DNA of 64,000 nucleotides from Microbacterium sp. SY138 (lineage in GTDB: Bacteria > Actinomycetota > Actinomycetes > Actinomycetales > Microbacteriaceae). The stretch covers positions 434,001-498,000 of the forward strand of contig NZ_CP155793.1 of assembly GCF_039729145.1 (NCBI RefSeq), in the 5' to 3' direction. Position 1 is the stretch's first letter, and the number at the start of each line of letters is the position of its first letter. Made by a program: the position numbers and the translations under genes. Positions 7,977 through 15,932 of this stretch are shown here, in pieces. Under the pieces are notes generated by a model that saw only the letters and a list, made by a program, of their open reading frames with translations, was not told where the DNA came from and did not search any database.

Positions 7977-8732
7977 ATGACGACTGTTCACGTCACCGAG
8001 GACACGATCAACCAGGCCCGCGAGCTGCGCGATGAGCTGCAGCGGTTCCTGCGCGAGTACGAGTTCGGGATGCGCGAGGTCGAGACGAAGATCTCGATCC
8101 TGCGCGACGAGTTCACGCACGACCACGCGTACAACCCGATCGAGCACGTGAAGAGCCGACTGAAGTCGCCGGACAGCATCGTCGAGAAGATCGCCCGCAA
8201 GGGCATCGACGAACCCGACTTCGACCGCATCCGCGCGGAGATCACCGACATCGCCGGTGTGCGCGTGACCTGCAGCTTCGTCGCCGACGTCTACCGCCTG
8301 TTCGATCTGCTCACCGCGCAGGACGACGTCACGGTGCGCACGGTGAAGGACTACATCGCGCAGCCGAAGGCCAACGGCTACAAGAGCCTGCACGCGATCA
8401 TCGAGGTGCCCGTCTTCCTGTCGACCGGTGCGCTCTCGGTACCGGTCGAGGTGCAGTTCCGCACGATAGCGATGGACTTCTGGGCCAGCCTGGAGCACAA
8501 GATCTACTACAAGTTCTCGAACCAGGTGCCCTCGCATCTCGTCGACAGCCTGTCGGATGCCGCGGATGCCGCCGCCGAGCTCGACAGTCGCATGGAGCGC
8601 CTGCACCGGGAGGCGCACGGCGTGCCGCAGCGTCAGCTCGCCCCGCCGCCCCCTCCTGCCCCGCCGTCGATCCCGGACGCCCCGCCGGCGGTCCCGGACG
8701 CCCCGACCGGCCCGCGCGTCGTCGGGGTCTGA
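7977..8732 (+). CDS. small alarmone synthetase (GTP pyrophosphokinase domain)
   Basis: A 251-aa single-domain (p)ppGpp synthetase of the RelQ/YjbM type, transferring pyrophosphate from ATP to GDP or GTP. Motifs in order are the substrate loop with RLKSPDSIVEKIARKG, the metal site D-I-A-G-V-R-V near residue 90, YKSLHAIIEVP near residue 130, and VEVQFRTIAMDFWASLEHK. No HD hydrolase, TGS or ACT domain is present, so it is a synthetase only. The last 40 residues are a Pro-rich tail with a repeated PDAP motif. ATG 7977 is chosen because of the TAACGT box. Confidence 0.9.
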   Translation: MTTVHVTEDTINQARELRDELQRFLREYEFGMREVETKISILRDEFTHDHAYNPIEHVKSRLKSPDSIVEKIARKGIDEPDFDRIRAEITDIAGVRVTCSFVADVYRLFDLLTAQDDVTVRTVKDYIAQPKANGYKSLHAIIEVPVFLSTGALSVPVEVQFRTIAMDFWASLEHKIYYKFSNQVPSHLVDSLSDAADAAAELDSRMERLHREAHGVPQRQLAPPPPPAPPSIPDAPPAVPDAPTGPRVVGV

Positions 8733-8841
8733 CCGAAGACGCGCCGAGCACCCGTCCACAACTCCGGAGAAGCTGCGGACGGGCGGCGCCCTGCGTGGCG
8801 GTGTTGCGACGGAGCCGCGGTGCTGGGAGCATCGGCGGGTG

Positions 8842-9126
8842 GTGAGAACGCAGGAAGCCGTGTCCGTGGACGCCGAGCACGACGTCGATGAATTCGCGCG
8901 CGTCGACGACCTCGCCGGGCTCGATCGCGACCGGCAGCGGTGCGAGTGTGATCACGGCGACGACGACGGCTACCAGCCGTGCGGACGCAAGGCCAAGTGG
9001 CGCGTGACGGTCGACTGCGTCTGCGGCGAAGGCCACCCGCGCCGGGTCGAGATCCTGTGCTCCCGATGCATGCGGACACTGCGGAAGTTCCAAGGACGTG
9101 AGGCCGTCACCGTGCGCCGCCTCTGA
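8842..9126 (+). CDS. small Cys-rich protein, 94 aa
   Basis: Function unknown. The first half is strongly acidic. The second half has seven cysteines and a histidine in the order C-x-C-D-H, C-G-R-K, C-V-C-G-E-G-H and C-S-R-C, which looks like a treble-clef or zinc-ribbon metal site. The tail MRTLRKFQG is basic. GTG 8842 is the most plausible start, since upstream sequence in this frame has no family-like content. It stands alone between the alarmone synthetase and the Moco enzyme. The coding assignment rests on cysteine spacing and codon composition. Confidence 0.55.
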   Translation: MRTQEAVSVDAEHDVDEFARVDDLAGLDRDRQRCECDHGDDDGYQPCGRKAKWRVTVDCVCGEGHPRRVEILCSRCMRTLRKFQGREAVTVRRL

Positions 9127-9236
9127 CCGTCGAGCCCGTCTGCCGCGGGATCGTCCCATCCGATCGTGGTTCCGCTCCGAACAACGGGGGATCACACCGG
9201 CGACGGTGTCGACGTGACGTCGGACAGGAGACGACC

Positions 9237-10859
9237 ATGGTGCAGCGCCGCAGTGGCAAGAGGTTCCTCGTCTGGGCCGCCCTCGCGGGCGTGATCGGCG
9301 GGGGCGTCTTCCTCGCCACGGCCGAGCTGTTCGCACTGCTCTTCGCGCGCGCAGCCAGTCCGATCCTCGCCGTGGGCGGGTTCGTGATCGACATCGTGCC
9401 GCAGCCCTTCAAGGAGTTCGCGATCGCCACGTTCGGCGAATACGACAAGATCGCCCTGCTCGCCGGCCTCGGACTGGCCGTGGTGATCGCCTCGGCGATC
9501 GCCGGCATCCTGCAGTTCGTACGGCCGCCGCTCGGCGTGATCGCTCTCGTGATCGCGGGTGCACTCTCGACCGCGGCGATCGTGACCCGGGCCGCCGTCG
9601 CTCCGCTCGCCTTCCTGCCCCCGGTCCTGGGAACCGTCGTGGGGTCGTTGGTCCTCGTGCTCCTGTGCCGTCGCCTGCGCGGATGGAGGGATTCCGTCGT
9701 CGGCGTCGAGAGCGAACGGAAGAGCGACACGTCGACCGCTGGAGACGAGATCGTCCGTGCCGACGACGAAGGAGAGTCCGTCCGCCCCGGAATCGACCGC
9801 CGCCGCTTCTTCGTCCTCGCCGCGCTCGCCGGGGCATCCGCACTGGTCGTGGGCATCACCGCCCGCACCGTGAGCATGGCGGTGTCGTCGGTCGAAGCGA
9901 TCCGCGGTGCGCTCAAGCTGCCCTCCCCGAAGACCACGGTGACCGTGCCGCAGGGCGCCGAGCTCGACATCCCCGGGCTCAGCAAGCTGTTCACCCCGAA
10001 CAAGGACTTCTATCGCGTCGACACCGCACTCACGGTGCCCTCGATCGATCCGGACACCTGGCGTCTGGTGATCGACGGGATGGTCGACCAGCGTGTGGAG
10101 ATGAGCTTCCAGGACATCCTCGACATGGGCCTCGACGAGTACGCGATCACGCTCACGTGCGTCTCCAACGAGGTCGGCGGTGAGCTCGTCGGCAACGCGA
10201 AGTGGCTGGGGGTGCCGTTGCGCGACGTGCTCAAGAAGGCGGGAGTGAAGTCCGGTGCCGACATGGTGCTCTCACGCAGCGTCGACGGCTACACCGCGAG
10301 CACGCCGCTCTCGGCGTTGACGGACGACGACCTCGACGCGATCCTCGCCGTCGGGATGAACGGTGAACCCCTGCCCCTGGAACACGGATTCCCGGTGCGG
10401 ATGGTCGTGCCCGGCCTCTACGGATACGTGTCGGCGACCAAGTGGCTCACCGAGCTCAAGGTCACCACCTTCGCCCAGGACGAGGCGTACTGGACTCCCC
10501 GGGGCTACAGCGCGGAGGCCCCGATCAAGTTCGCCTCGCGCGTCGACACCCCCAAGATCGGCGAGGCGGTCGACGCCGGGAAGATCCCGATCGCCGGAGT
10601 CGCCTGGGCGCAGTCGGTCGGTATCGAGCGCGTGGAGGTCAGCATCGACGACGGGGACTGGATGCCGGCGACGCTGTCGACCCCGATCAACGACGACACC
10701 TGGGTGCAGTGGTTCATGGAGTGGGATGCCACGCCCGGCACGCACTACGTCGCCGTGCGTGCGATCAACAAGAACGGCGATCTGCAGATCCAGGAGCGTG
10801 CGCCGATCGCACCGAACGGTTCGTCGGGCTGGCAGCGTTCACTCATCCGGGTCAACTGA
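9237..10859 (+). CDS. membrane-anchored molybdopterin oxidoreductase (sulfite-oxidase fold)
   Basis: The 540-aa protein starts with four membrane helices (residues 10-140) and a charged linker. A fifth helix near 190-215 is preceded by an RRRFF twin-arginine-like motif. The catalytic sulfite-oxidase-type Moco domain fills about residues 260-430, with the Moco-ligating Cys at 308 in T-L-T-C-V-S-N. A C-terminal Mo-co dimerisation Ig-like domain follows (about 440-540). The catalytic part should face outside the membrane. Related enzymes oxidise sulfite or reduce oxidised methionine, and the substrate here is unknown. Neighbouring Moco genes support the cofactor. MGD is not needed for this class. 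Confidence 0.86.
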   Translation: MVQRRSGKRFLVWAALAGVIGGGVFLATAELFALLFARAASPILAVGGFVIDIVPQPFKEFAIATFGEYDKIALLAGLGLAVVIASAIAGILQFVRPPLGVIALVIAGALSTAAIVTRAAVAPLAFLPPVLGTVVGSLVLVLLCRRLRGWRDSVVGVESERKSDTSTAGDEIVRADDEGESVRPGIDRRRFFVLAALAGASALVVGITARTVSMAVSSVEAIRGALKLPSPKTTVTVPQGAELDIPGLSKLFTPNKDFYRVDTALTVPSIDPDTWRLVIDGMVDQRVEMSFQDILDMGLDEYAITLTCVSNEVGGELVGNAKWLGVPLRDVLKKAGVKSGADMVLSRSVDGYTASTPLSALTDDDLDAILAVGMNGEPLPLEHGFPVRMVVPGLYGYVSATKWLTELKVTTFAQDEAYWTPRGYSAEAPIKFASRVDTPKIGEAVDAGKIPIAGVAWAQSVGIERVEVSIDDGDWMPATLSTPINDDTWVQWFMEWDATPGTHYVAVRAINKNGDLQIQERAPIAPNGSSGWQRSLIRVN

Positions 10860-10887
10860 GAGCCGTGCGCGGTCGGCGGCTCGGGCC

Positions 10888-10893
10888 TAGTGT
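10888..10893 (+). promoter_or_regulatory. putative -10 element for leaderless mogA-moaE mRNA
   Basis: TAGTGT lies 7 nt before ATG 10901. Confidence 0.5.
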
Positions 10894-10900
10894 GGGAGCC

Positions 10901-11389
10901 ATGGGCCCGCTCCCCGCACTCGTGATCACCGTCTCGGACCGATCATTCTCCGGAGAGCGCGAGGATTGCGGAGGTCCGATCGCCGTGGGCCTGCTCCGCG
11001 ATGCCGGATGGCACTGTCCCGACGCCGAGATCGTCGCCGACGGCGCGGGTTCGGTGGCGGACGCTCTGCGCCGGGCCGTCGCCCGCGGCATCCGGCTGGT
11101 GGTGACGACCGGGGGAACCGGTGTCGGTCCTCGTGACCTGACGCCCGAGGGGACGCGGCGCGTGATCACCCGAGAGATCCCCGGGATCGCCGAGGAGCTG
11201 CGCCGCAGCGGACTCGCCGACACCCCGCTGTCCGTGCTGTCACGCGGGCTCGCCGGCATCGTCGATCCTGACGGCACGCTCGTCGTGAACCTTCCCGGTT
11301 CGCCGCGGGCCGTCGCCTCCGGCGTCCCCGTGGTGCTCGGCGTCGCCGGGCACATCCTGGATCAGGTGAAGGGCGGAGACCACTCATGA
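10901..11389 (+). CDS. mogA: molybdopterin adenylyltransferase MogA/MoaB family
   Basis: The 162-aa protein activates molybdopterin by adenylation before molybdenum insertion by MoeA. The hallmark TTGGTG phosphate-binding loop is near residue 69, followed by G-P-R-D-L-T-P-E. The VNLPGSPRAV segment near residue 130 matches the family. Length is normal for a single-domain MogA. It overlaps moaE by ATGA, so the two are coupled. The MogA/MoaB distinction cannot be made from sequence alone. Confidence 0.88.
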   Translation: MGPLPALVITVSDRSFSGEREDCGGPIAVGLLRDAGWHCPDAEIVADGAGSVADALRRAVARGIRLVVTTGGTGVGPRDLTPEGTRRVITREIPGIAEELRRSGLADTPLSVLSRGLAGIVDPDGTLVVNLPGSPRAVASGVPVVLGVAGHILDQVKGGDHS

Positions 11390-11820
11390 ACGACGTGCGC
11401 ATCGCAGCGGTATCGGAGGAGCGACTCGATCTCGACGCGCACCTCGCCGCGGTCGAAGACCCTCGGCTGGGGGCCGTGACGACCTTCGTCGGGCGGGTGC
11501 GCGACAACGACCCCGACGCCGAGACACCCGTGGTCGGGCTGGAGTACAGCGCTCACCCCGATGCGGAGGCGACGCTGCGGCGGATCGCCGAGCAGGCCGG
11601 TGCCGGCGCGGAAGCCCCCGCCGTGGTGGCCGTGAGCCATCGCATCGGACGGCTCGACGTGGGCGATGCGGCCGTGGTGATCGCGGTCGCCTCCGAACAC
11701 CGTGCCGAGGCTTTCGAGGTGTGCCGGGCGGTCATCGAGGCGATCAAGAGCGACCTCCCCGTCTGGAAGCGTCAGCTCGAGGTCGACGGGACGTCGTCGT
11801 GGAAGGGCATCGGCGGCTGA
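11386..11820 (+). CDS. moaE: molybdopterin synthase catalytic subunit MoaE
   Basis: A 144-aa large subunit of molybdopterin synthase, which converts precursor Z (cPMP) to molybdopterin using thiocarboxylated MoaD. The G-A-V-T-T-F-V-G-R-V-R segment near residue 29 and a C-terminal K-S-D-L-P-V-W-K-R-Q block supply the conserved basic residues of the active site. Its partner moaD is encoded just downstream on the opposite strand. Translation is coupled to mogA. Confidence 0.92.
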   Translation: MNDVRIAAVSEERLDLDAHLAAVEDPRLGAVTTFVGRVRDNDPDAETPVVGLEYSAHPDAEATLRRIAEQAGAGAEAPAVVAVSHRIGRLDVGDAAVVIAVASEHRAEAFEVCRAVIEAIKSDLPVWKRQLEVDGTSSWKGIGG

Positions 11821-11835
11821 GCCGCAGGGGCAGCC

Positions 11836-11935
11836 GTCGCTCCTGACGCGCCATCTGCATGAGCTCTTGCCGCGTGCAGGAGGAAACGCCGGTCATCGGT
11901 CCTGCAAGCGGCCAGCGTTCCTGCAGGTGGCGTGT
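11836..11935. repeat. complex hairpin element between moaE and moaD
   Basis: The convergent gap holds nested inverted repeats. The outer arms ACGCGCCATCTGCA and TGCAGGTGGCGTGT pair imperfectly. The inner TGCAGGA...AACGC block pairs with GCGTTCCTGCA. It may serve as a bidirectional terminator or be another intergenic repeat type. Confidence 0.45.
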
Positions 11936-11937
11936 GG

Positions 11938-12171
11938 TCATCCACCCGCGAAGGGCGGGAGCACGTCGATGAGGTCCGCGTCGTCGAGGGCGAGGTCGCC
12001 GTCGGTGCGCACCCCGTCGACGAGCACCGCGCAGCGCGGCAGGATGTCGACGAGGGCCGGATGCTCGGCGACGACCGCCGCGCGCAGGGCGACGAGTGAC
12101 CGCTCCCCGCGCTCCTCGACGTCGGTTCCCGCAGCCTCCGCAGCAGCGGCGAAGTAGCGCACCCGCGTCAT
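11938..12171 (-). CDS. moaD: molybdopterin synthase sulfur carrier MoaD
   Basis: A 77-aa ubiquitin-fold protein ending in Gly-Gly, the terminus that MoeB adenylates and that is thiocarboxylated as the sulfur donor for MoaE. The start MTRVRYFAAAAEAAG and the terminal L-I-D-V-L-P-P-F-A-G-G are classic. It is the last gene of the moeB-moeA-moaC-moaD operon, overlapping moaC by 4 nt. Confidence 0.92.
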   Translation of the reverse strand: MTRVRYFAAAAEAAGTDVEERGERSLVALRAAVVAEHPALVDILPRCAVLVDGVRTDGDLALDDADLIDVLPPFAGG

Positions 12172-12662
12172 CGGGGGTCTCCGGGGTCTGCTTCGCCCGG
12201 ACGGACCCAGTCGCCGGAACGGCCGCCCGACTTCGCCACGATCCGCACGTCTTCGATCACGACGGCGCGGTCGACGCCCTTGATCATGTCGACGATCGCG
12301 AGGGCGGTGACCGACACGGCCGTCAGCGCCTCCATCTCGACACCGGTACGGTCGGCGGTGCCCACCGTCGCCTCGATGCGCACGCCGTCGTCGACGATCT
12401 CGAGGTCGACGCTCGCCCGATGCACGCCGATCACGTGCGCCAGCGGCAGCAGCGCGGGGGTGGACTTGGCCGCCTGGATGCCCGCGATGCGTGCCACGGC
12501 GAGCACGTCGCCCTTCGGCACGGTGCCATCGCGGAGGGCGGTGATCACGTCGGGGCTGCAGCGGACGAAGCCTCGGGCCGTCGCGGTGCGCACGGTCGGC
12601 TGCTTCGCGGTCACGTCGACCATGTGCGCGCGGCCCGCCGCGTCCAGGTGAGGAAAGCTCAT
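12168..12662 (-). CDS. moaC: cyclic pyranopterin monophosphate synthase MoaC
   Basis: The 164-aa protein completes the first step of molybdenum cofactor synthesis, turning the MoaA product into cPMP. MVDVTAK near residue 14, the L-A-H-V-I-G-V-H segment near residue 80, and G-V-E-M-E-A-L-T-A-V near residue 115 are family signatures with active-site Lys, His and Glu. The ATG overlaps the moeA stop, and the stop overlaps moaD, both by 4 nt. The partner moaA is about 8 kb away next to modABC. Confidence 0.93.
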   Translation of the reverse strand: MSFPHLDAAGRAHMVDVTAKQPTVRTATARGFVRCSPDVITALRDGTVPKGDVLAVARIAGIQAAKSTPALLPLAHVIGVHRASVDLEIVDDGVRIEATVGTADRTGVEMEALTAVSVTALAIVDMIKGVDRAVVIEDVRIVAKSGGRSGDWVRPGEADPGDPR

Positions 12663-13894
12663 CCGACCAGCATGACATCGATGACGTCGCCCACGGCCAC
12701 GGTCTCGACCTCGGCCGGCACGATCGCGAACGCGTGCGCACGGGCGAGTCCGCCCGCGAGGTGCGATCCCGATCCGCCGGCGGTGGCCGGGCGGACGGTG
12801 CGGGCCGCGAGGTCGACGACGGCGGGAAGGTACTGGCGTCGGCCCGGCGGCGGCGTCCATGATGCGTCGGCGGTGAACGCGGCGCGCGGTCGGTGGATCG
12901 CGGAGCGCCCCTGCATCGCGAGCAGGGCGGGGCGCACGAACACCTCGAACGACACCGCCACGCTCACGGGGTTGCCCGGCAGTCCGAATACCAGAGACCC
13001 GTTCTCGAGCACCCCGAAGGCCTGCGGTTTTCCCGGTTGCATGGCCACCGCGGCGAATTCGACCTGTCCTCCGCCGTCGAAGGCCCCGCGCACCGGCTCG
13101 TAGGCGCCCGCGCTCACGCCGCCGGTGAACACGATCACATCGGCTCCGCGCGCGACGGCCTCGGCGGTCACGGCTCGGACGGCGTCGGCCTCGTCGGGAA
13201 CCCGCGCGACCAGCACCACCTCGGCGTCGGCTGCGGCGACCAGCTGTTCGAGCAGGGGACCGTTCGAGTCGGGGATGCGTCCGCGGGCGGGGGCTTCGCC
13301 CGGCGCGAGCAGTTCGCTGCCCGTCGACACCACGGCCACGCGCGGAGCCCGCGTCACCGAGACCTCGACGATGCCGGCCGCGACTGCGGCGGCGAGCTGG
13401 AAGGGTCCGAGGCGCTCGCCGGCGTGAACGACTTCGTCGCCGGTGCGCAGGTCGGCTCCGCGTCGGCGCACGAACACTCCGGGCTTGGCCGGGGCGTGCA
13501 GCACCGTCACCTCGCCGAGGGAGTCGGCGAGACCGCCGGCCGTGTCCTCGAAGGGCACGATCACGTCGGCATCGGTGGGGGTGGGCGAGCCGGTCATGAT
13601 GCGTGCGGCTTCGCCGACGCCGAGAGCAGGGTCGAGGGCGACTCCGGCGGGCAGGTCGGCGACCACGCGCAGGGTGACCGGATTCTCCTCGGACGCGTCG
13701 GCGACATCCGCACCTCGTACCGCGAAGCCGTCCATGGCGGAGTTGTCGAACAGGGGGATGTCGTGGGCGGCGGCTGCGGCAGCGGTGAGCGTGCGCCCCG
13801 CGGCAGCCGCCACCGGCCGTGTCTCGTGCTCGATGACGTGGACGGCATCGAGCACGCGCGCGAGCTGTTCCTCGACCGTGCGGCGGCCGGTCAT
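12659..13894 (-). CDS. moeA: molybdopterin molybdenumtransferase MoeA
   Basis: The 411-aa enzyme inserts molybdate into adenylated molybdopterin. Domain order is normal: N-terminal domains with F-D-N-S-A-M-D-G-F-A near residue 50, the MoCF-like domain with V-S-T-G-S-E-L near residue 190 and F-T-G-G-V-S-A-G near 260, then FGLPGNPVSV near residue 312, and a beta-barrel C-terminus. ATG 13894 overlaps the moeB stop by 4 nt. A longer frame upstream is moeB antisense-frame noise. Confidence 0.93.
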   Translation of the reverse strand: MTGRRTVEEQLARVLDAVHVIEHETRPVAAAAGRTLTAAAAAAHDIPLFDNSAMDGFAVRGADVADASEENPVTLRVVADLPAGVALDPALGVGEAARIMTGSPTPTDADVIVPFEDTAGGLADSLGEVTVLHAPAKPGVFVRRRGADLRTGDEVVHAGERLGPFQLAAAVAAGIVEVSVTRAPRVAVVSTGSELLAPGEAPARGRIPDSNGPLLEQLVAAADAEVVLVARVPDEADAVRAVTAEAVARGADVIVFTGGVSAGAYEPVRGAFDGGGQVEFAAVAMQPGKPQAFGVLENGSLVFGLPGNPVSVAVSFEVFVRPALLAMQGRSAIHRPRAAFTADASWTPPPGRRQYLPAVVDLAARTVRPATAGGSGSHLAGGLARAHAFAIVPAEVETVAVGDVIDVMLVG

Positions 13895-14688
13895 GCGCGG
13901 GCCCCCGCGGTGGCCTCCGGGGTCGTGGCGGTTGCCGGGCGGATCACGATCTCGTGCTGCCGGGACGTGAGCGCATCGACCATCGCGAGTCGTCCGAGCA
14001 GCGGCTCGCCTGCGCCCGTCACGAGTTTGATCACCTCGCCGGCGAGCATTCCGCCGACCTGCACGCACAGGGCGCCGAGCACACCGACCTGGGCGCAGCT
14101 GGGGGGTTCGTCCTCGGTGCCGACCGGGAAGAGGTCGGCGAGCACGACCGGCTCTCCCGCGGGCGGGTCCGACCAGAAGACCGTGGCCTGCGCGTGCCAC
14201 TCCTGCACAGCTCCCCACACGAGGGGAAGTCCGAGCGCTTCGCAGGCGGCGGCCACCTCACGACGGGTCGCGAACGTGTCGCTCGTGTCGACCACCACGT
14301 GGGCGCCCGTGAGCAGGCGCTCGGCATTGGCCGCATCCAGGCGCTCGGGGACTGGGGTCACGACGGTGTGCGGGGCGAGGGCGGTGATGGCGCGTGCGGC
14401 CGATGCGGTCTTGCGCGTCCCGATGTCCTCCACCCGGTGCGCGAGCTGACGCTGCAGATTGGTGAGCTCCACCACGTCGTCGTCGATCACCGTGAGCGAT
14501 CCGACCCCGGCGGCGGCCAGGGCGAGGAGCACAGGGGATCCGAGTCCGCCCGCGCCGACGATCGTGACGTGAGCGGCGTTGAGGCGGCGCTGTCCCTCCT
14601 CGCCGATGCCGGCGAGCACCGCGTGCCGCGCCGTACGGACGAGTTCTTCCGGCTCCAGCACGGGAGCGGGGGCGACGAGAGGCTGCAT
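13891..14688 (-). CDS. moeB: MoeB/ThiF-family adenylyltransferase
   Basis: A 265-aa E1-like enzyme predicted to adenylate the MoaD C-terminus. The Rossmann loop VGAGGLGSPV (near residue 43), the L-T-N-L-Q-R-Q arginine motif and D-T-S-D-T-F-A-T-R are intact. The catalytic-type Cys is in P-S-C-A-Q-V-G. Unlike E. coli MoeB, the first zinc CxxC before LFP is absent (VVLADLFP), and no rhodanese domain follows. ATG 14688 is supported by TACGCT 6 nt upstream. An in-frame ATG at 14760 would add 24 residues of weak character. Confidence 0.85.
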   Translation of the reverse strand: MQPLVAPAPVLEPEELVRTARHAVLAGIGEEGQRRLNAAHVTIVGAGGLGSPVLLALAAAGVGSLTVIDDDVVELTNLQRQLAHRVEDIGTRKTASAARAITALAPHTVVTPVPERLDAANAERLLTGAHVVVDTSDTFATRREVAAACEALGLPLVWGAVQEWHAQATVFWSDPPAGEPVVLADLFPVGTEDEPPSCAQVGVLGALCVQVGGMLAGEVIKLVTGAGEPLLGRLAMVDALTSRQHEIVIRPATATTPEATAGARA

Positions 14689-14694
14689 GGACTC

Positions 14695-14700
14695 AGCGTA
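14695..14700 (-). promoter_or_regulatory. putative -10 element for leaderless moeB operon mRNA
   Basis: On the minus strand TACGCT lies 6 nt upstream of ATG 14688, heading moeB-moeA-moaC-moaD. Confidence 0.5.
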
Positions 14701-14906
14701 TGCCCGTCGGGTCGCGACGTCGCGGCTCGCCTGATCGTGCCGCGGCGGATGTTCTGACATCCTCGACTTCAGGGCACGCGGTACCGCGGCCGACATCGGT
14801 GACGATCTTCGAGAGGTGTCGGATGGTGGACTGCGGCGAGAAGACGAGCGCGGAGCAGGGGACCCTCGCCCGCACGCCGCAGGAGTACCGGCGGTCGATC
14901 TGAGTG

Positions 14907-15932
14907 ATGTCCGTGCGCACGATGATCGAACGGCTCCCGCCCGCGGGATTCTCCTTCGTGATGGCGACCGGCATCGTCGGCACCTCTTTCGTCGCGATCG
15001 GACTGTCCCCGATCGGGGCCGTGTCGTTCGTGCTCGCCGTCGGCGGGTATGCGCTCCTGCTGATCGCCACCGTCGCGCGCGTGCTCCTGGCGCCGGCCGC
15101 CGTGCTCCGTGACGCCGGTGACCCGGGCCGCGCATTCGGGTTCTTCACGATCGTGGCGGCGATCGGGGTCACCGCCACCTTGGGTGCGTCGCTCGGGGCC
15201 GAGGGGATCCTCCCCGTCGCCCTCGCCCTGGAAGCGCTGCTCTGGGCGCTTCTGACGTACGGGATGCTGCCGTGGCTCGTCACGCACGCCTCACGGCGGC
15301 CCCTGCTCCGCACGGTCGACGGCGGGTGGTTCCTCCTCGTCGTCGCCACCCAGTCGCTGTCGGTCCTGACGAGCGCGACCGCCGGAGGGCACCCCCTGCT
15401 GGGCCTCGCGGCGTTCGGTCTCTGGTGCCTGGGGATCGTTCTGTATCTGCTTCTCATGGCGGCGGTGACGGTGCGGCTGCTCGGCCAGGAGATCGCTGCG
15501 ATCGACGTCGCGCCGACCGCATGGGTGCTGACGGGATCGACCGCGATCTCCACACTGGCCGCCGCGCGTCTGCTGACGGCAGACTCCGCCGTCCTCCCCG
15601 GCACGGAGGGAGCGGTCACCGTCGTGGCGATGGCGCTCTGGTCGTTCGGAACGTTCCTCATCCCGTTCCTCGTGGGGCTCGGCATCCGCGATCTCCGCAC
15701 GCGTCCGGGCGCGCGTCGGTTCACCGTGGGGTGGTGGAGCATCGTCTTCCCGATCGGCATGTACGCCACCGCGACCATCGCCCTCGGCAGGGCCGCAGGC
15801 GTCGGGGAGCTGGTCGCCGTCGGCACGCTCGCGGTGTGGTGCGGTGCTGTCGCCTGGGTGCTGGTCAGCATCCTGGCGATCGGTCTCAGCGTCGAGCGTC
15901 TGCGATCGAACCGAGCTGCGACGGGTGGGTGA
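14907..15932 (+). CDS. TDT-family transporter (SLAC1/TehA-like)
   Basis: The 341-aa protein has about ten membrane helices and the starting pattern P-P-A-G-F-S-F-V-M-A-T-G-I-V of the tellurite-resistance/dicarboxylate transporter family, which includes TehA, MAE1 and anion channel SLAC1. The substrate could be a small anion. Its position next to Moco genes hints at sulfite, but that is inference. GTG 14904 directly precedes ATG 14907 and no good ribosome binding site is visible. The 218-bp upstream gap holds no clear promoter. Its 3' end overlaps the convergent carboxypeptidase gene by 47 bp. Confidence 0.82.
   Translation: MSVRTMIERLPPAGFSFVMATGIVGTSFVAIGLSPIGAVSFVLAVGGYALLLIATVARVLLAPAAVLRDAGDPGRAFGFFTIVAAIGVTATLGASLGAEGILPVALALEALLWALLTYGMLPWLVTHASRRPLLRTVDGGWFLLVVATQSLSVLTSATAGGHPLLGLAAFGLWCLGIVLYLLLMAAVTVRLLGQEIAAIDVAPTAWVLTGSTAISTLAAARLLTADSAVLPGTEGAVTVVAMALWSFGTFLIPFLVGLGIRDLRTRPGARRFTVGWWSIVFPIGMYATATIALGRAAGVGELVAVGTLAVWCGAVAWVLVSILAIGLSVERLRSNRAATGG

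Noticed and set aside
8745-8775. GTCCACAA as a DnaA box
   Set aside because: Single degenerate match in a GC-rich gap with no dnaA, dnaN or AT-rich stretch, so no origin.
12659-14218. 519-aa frame as a long MoeA
   Set aside because: The extra N-terminal part overlaps moeB and is Arg/Gly/Pro-rich noise. ATG 13894 gives a normal MoeA.
14700-14903. 67-aa ORF upstream of the TDT gene, ending in TGAGTG
   Set aside because: No recognisable motif, no ribosome binding site and no family memory. Kept as intergenic.
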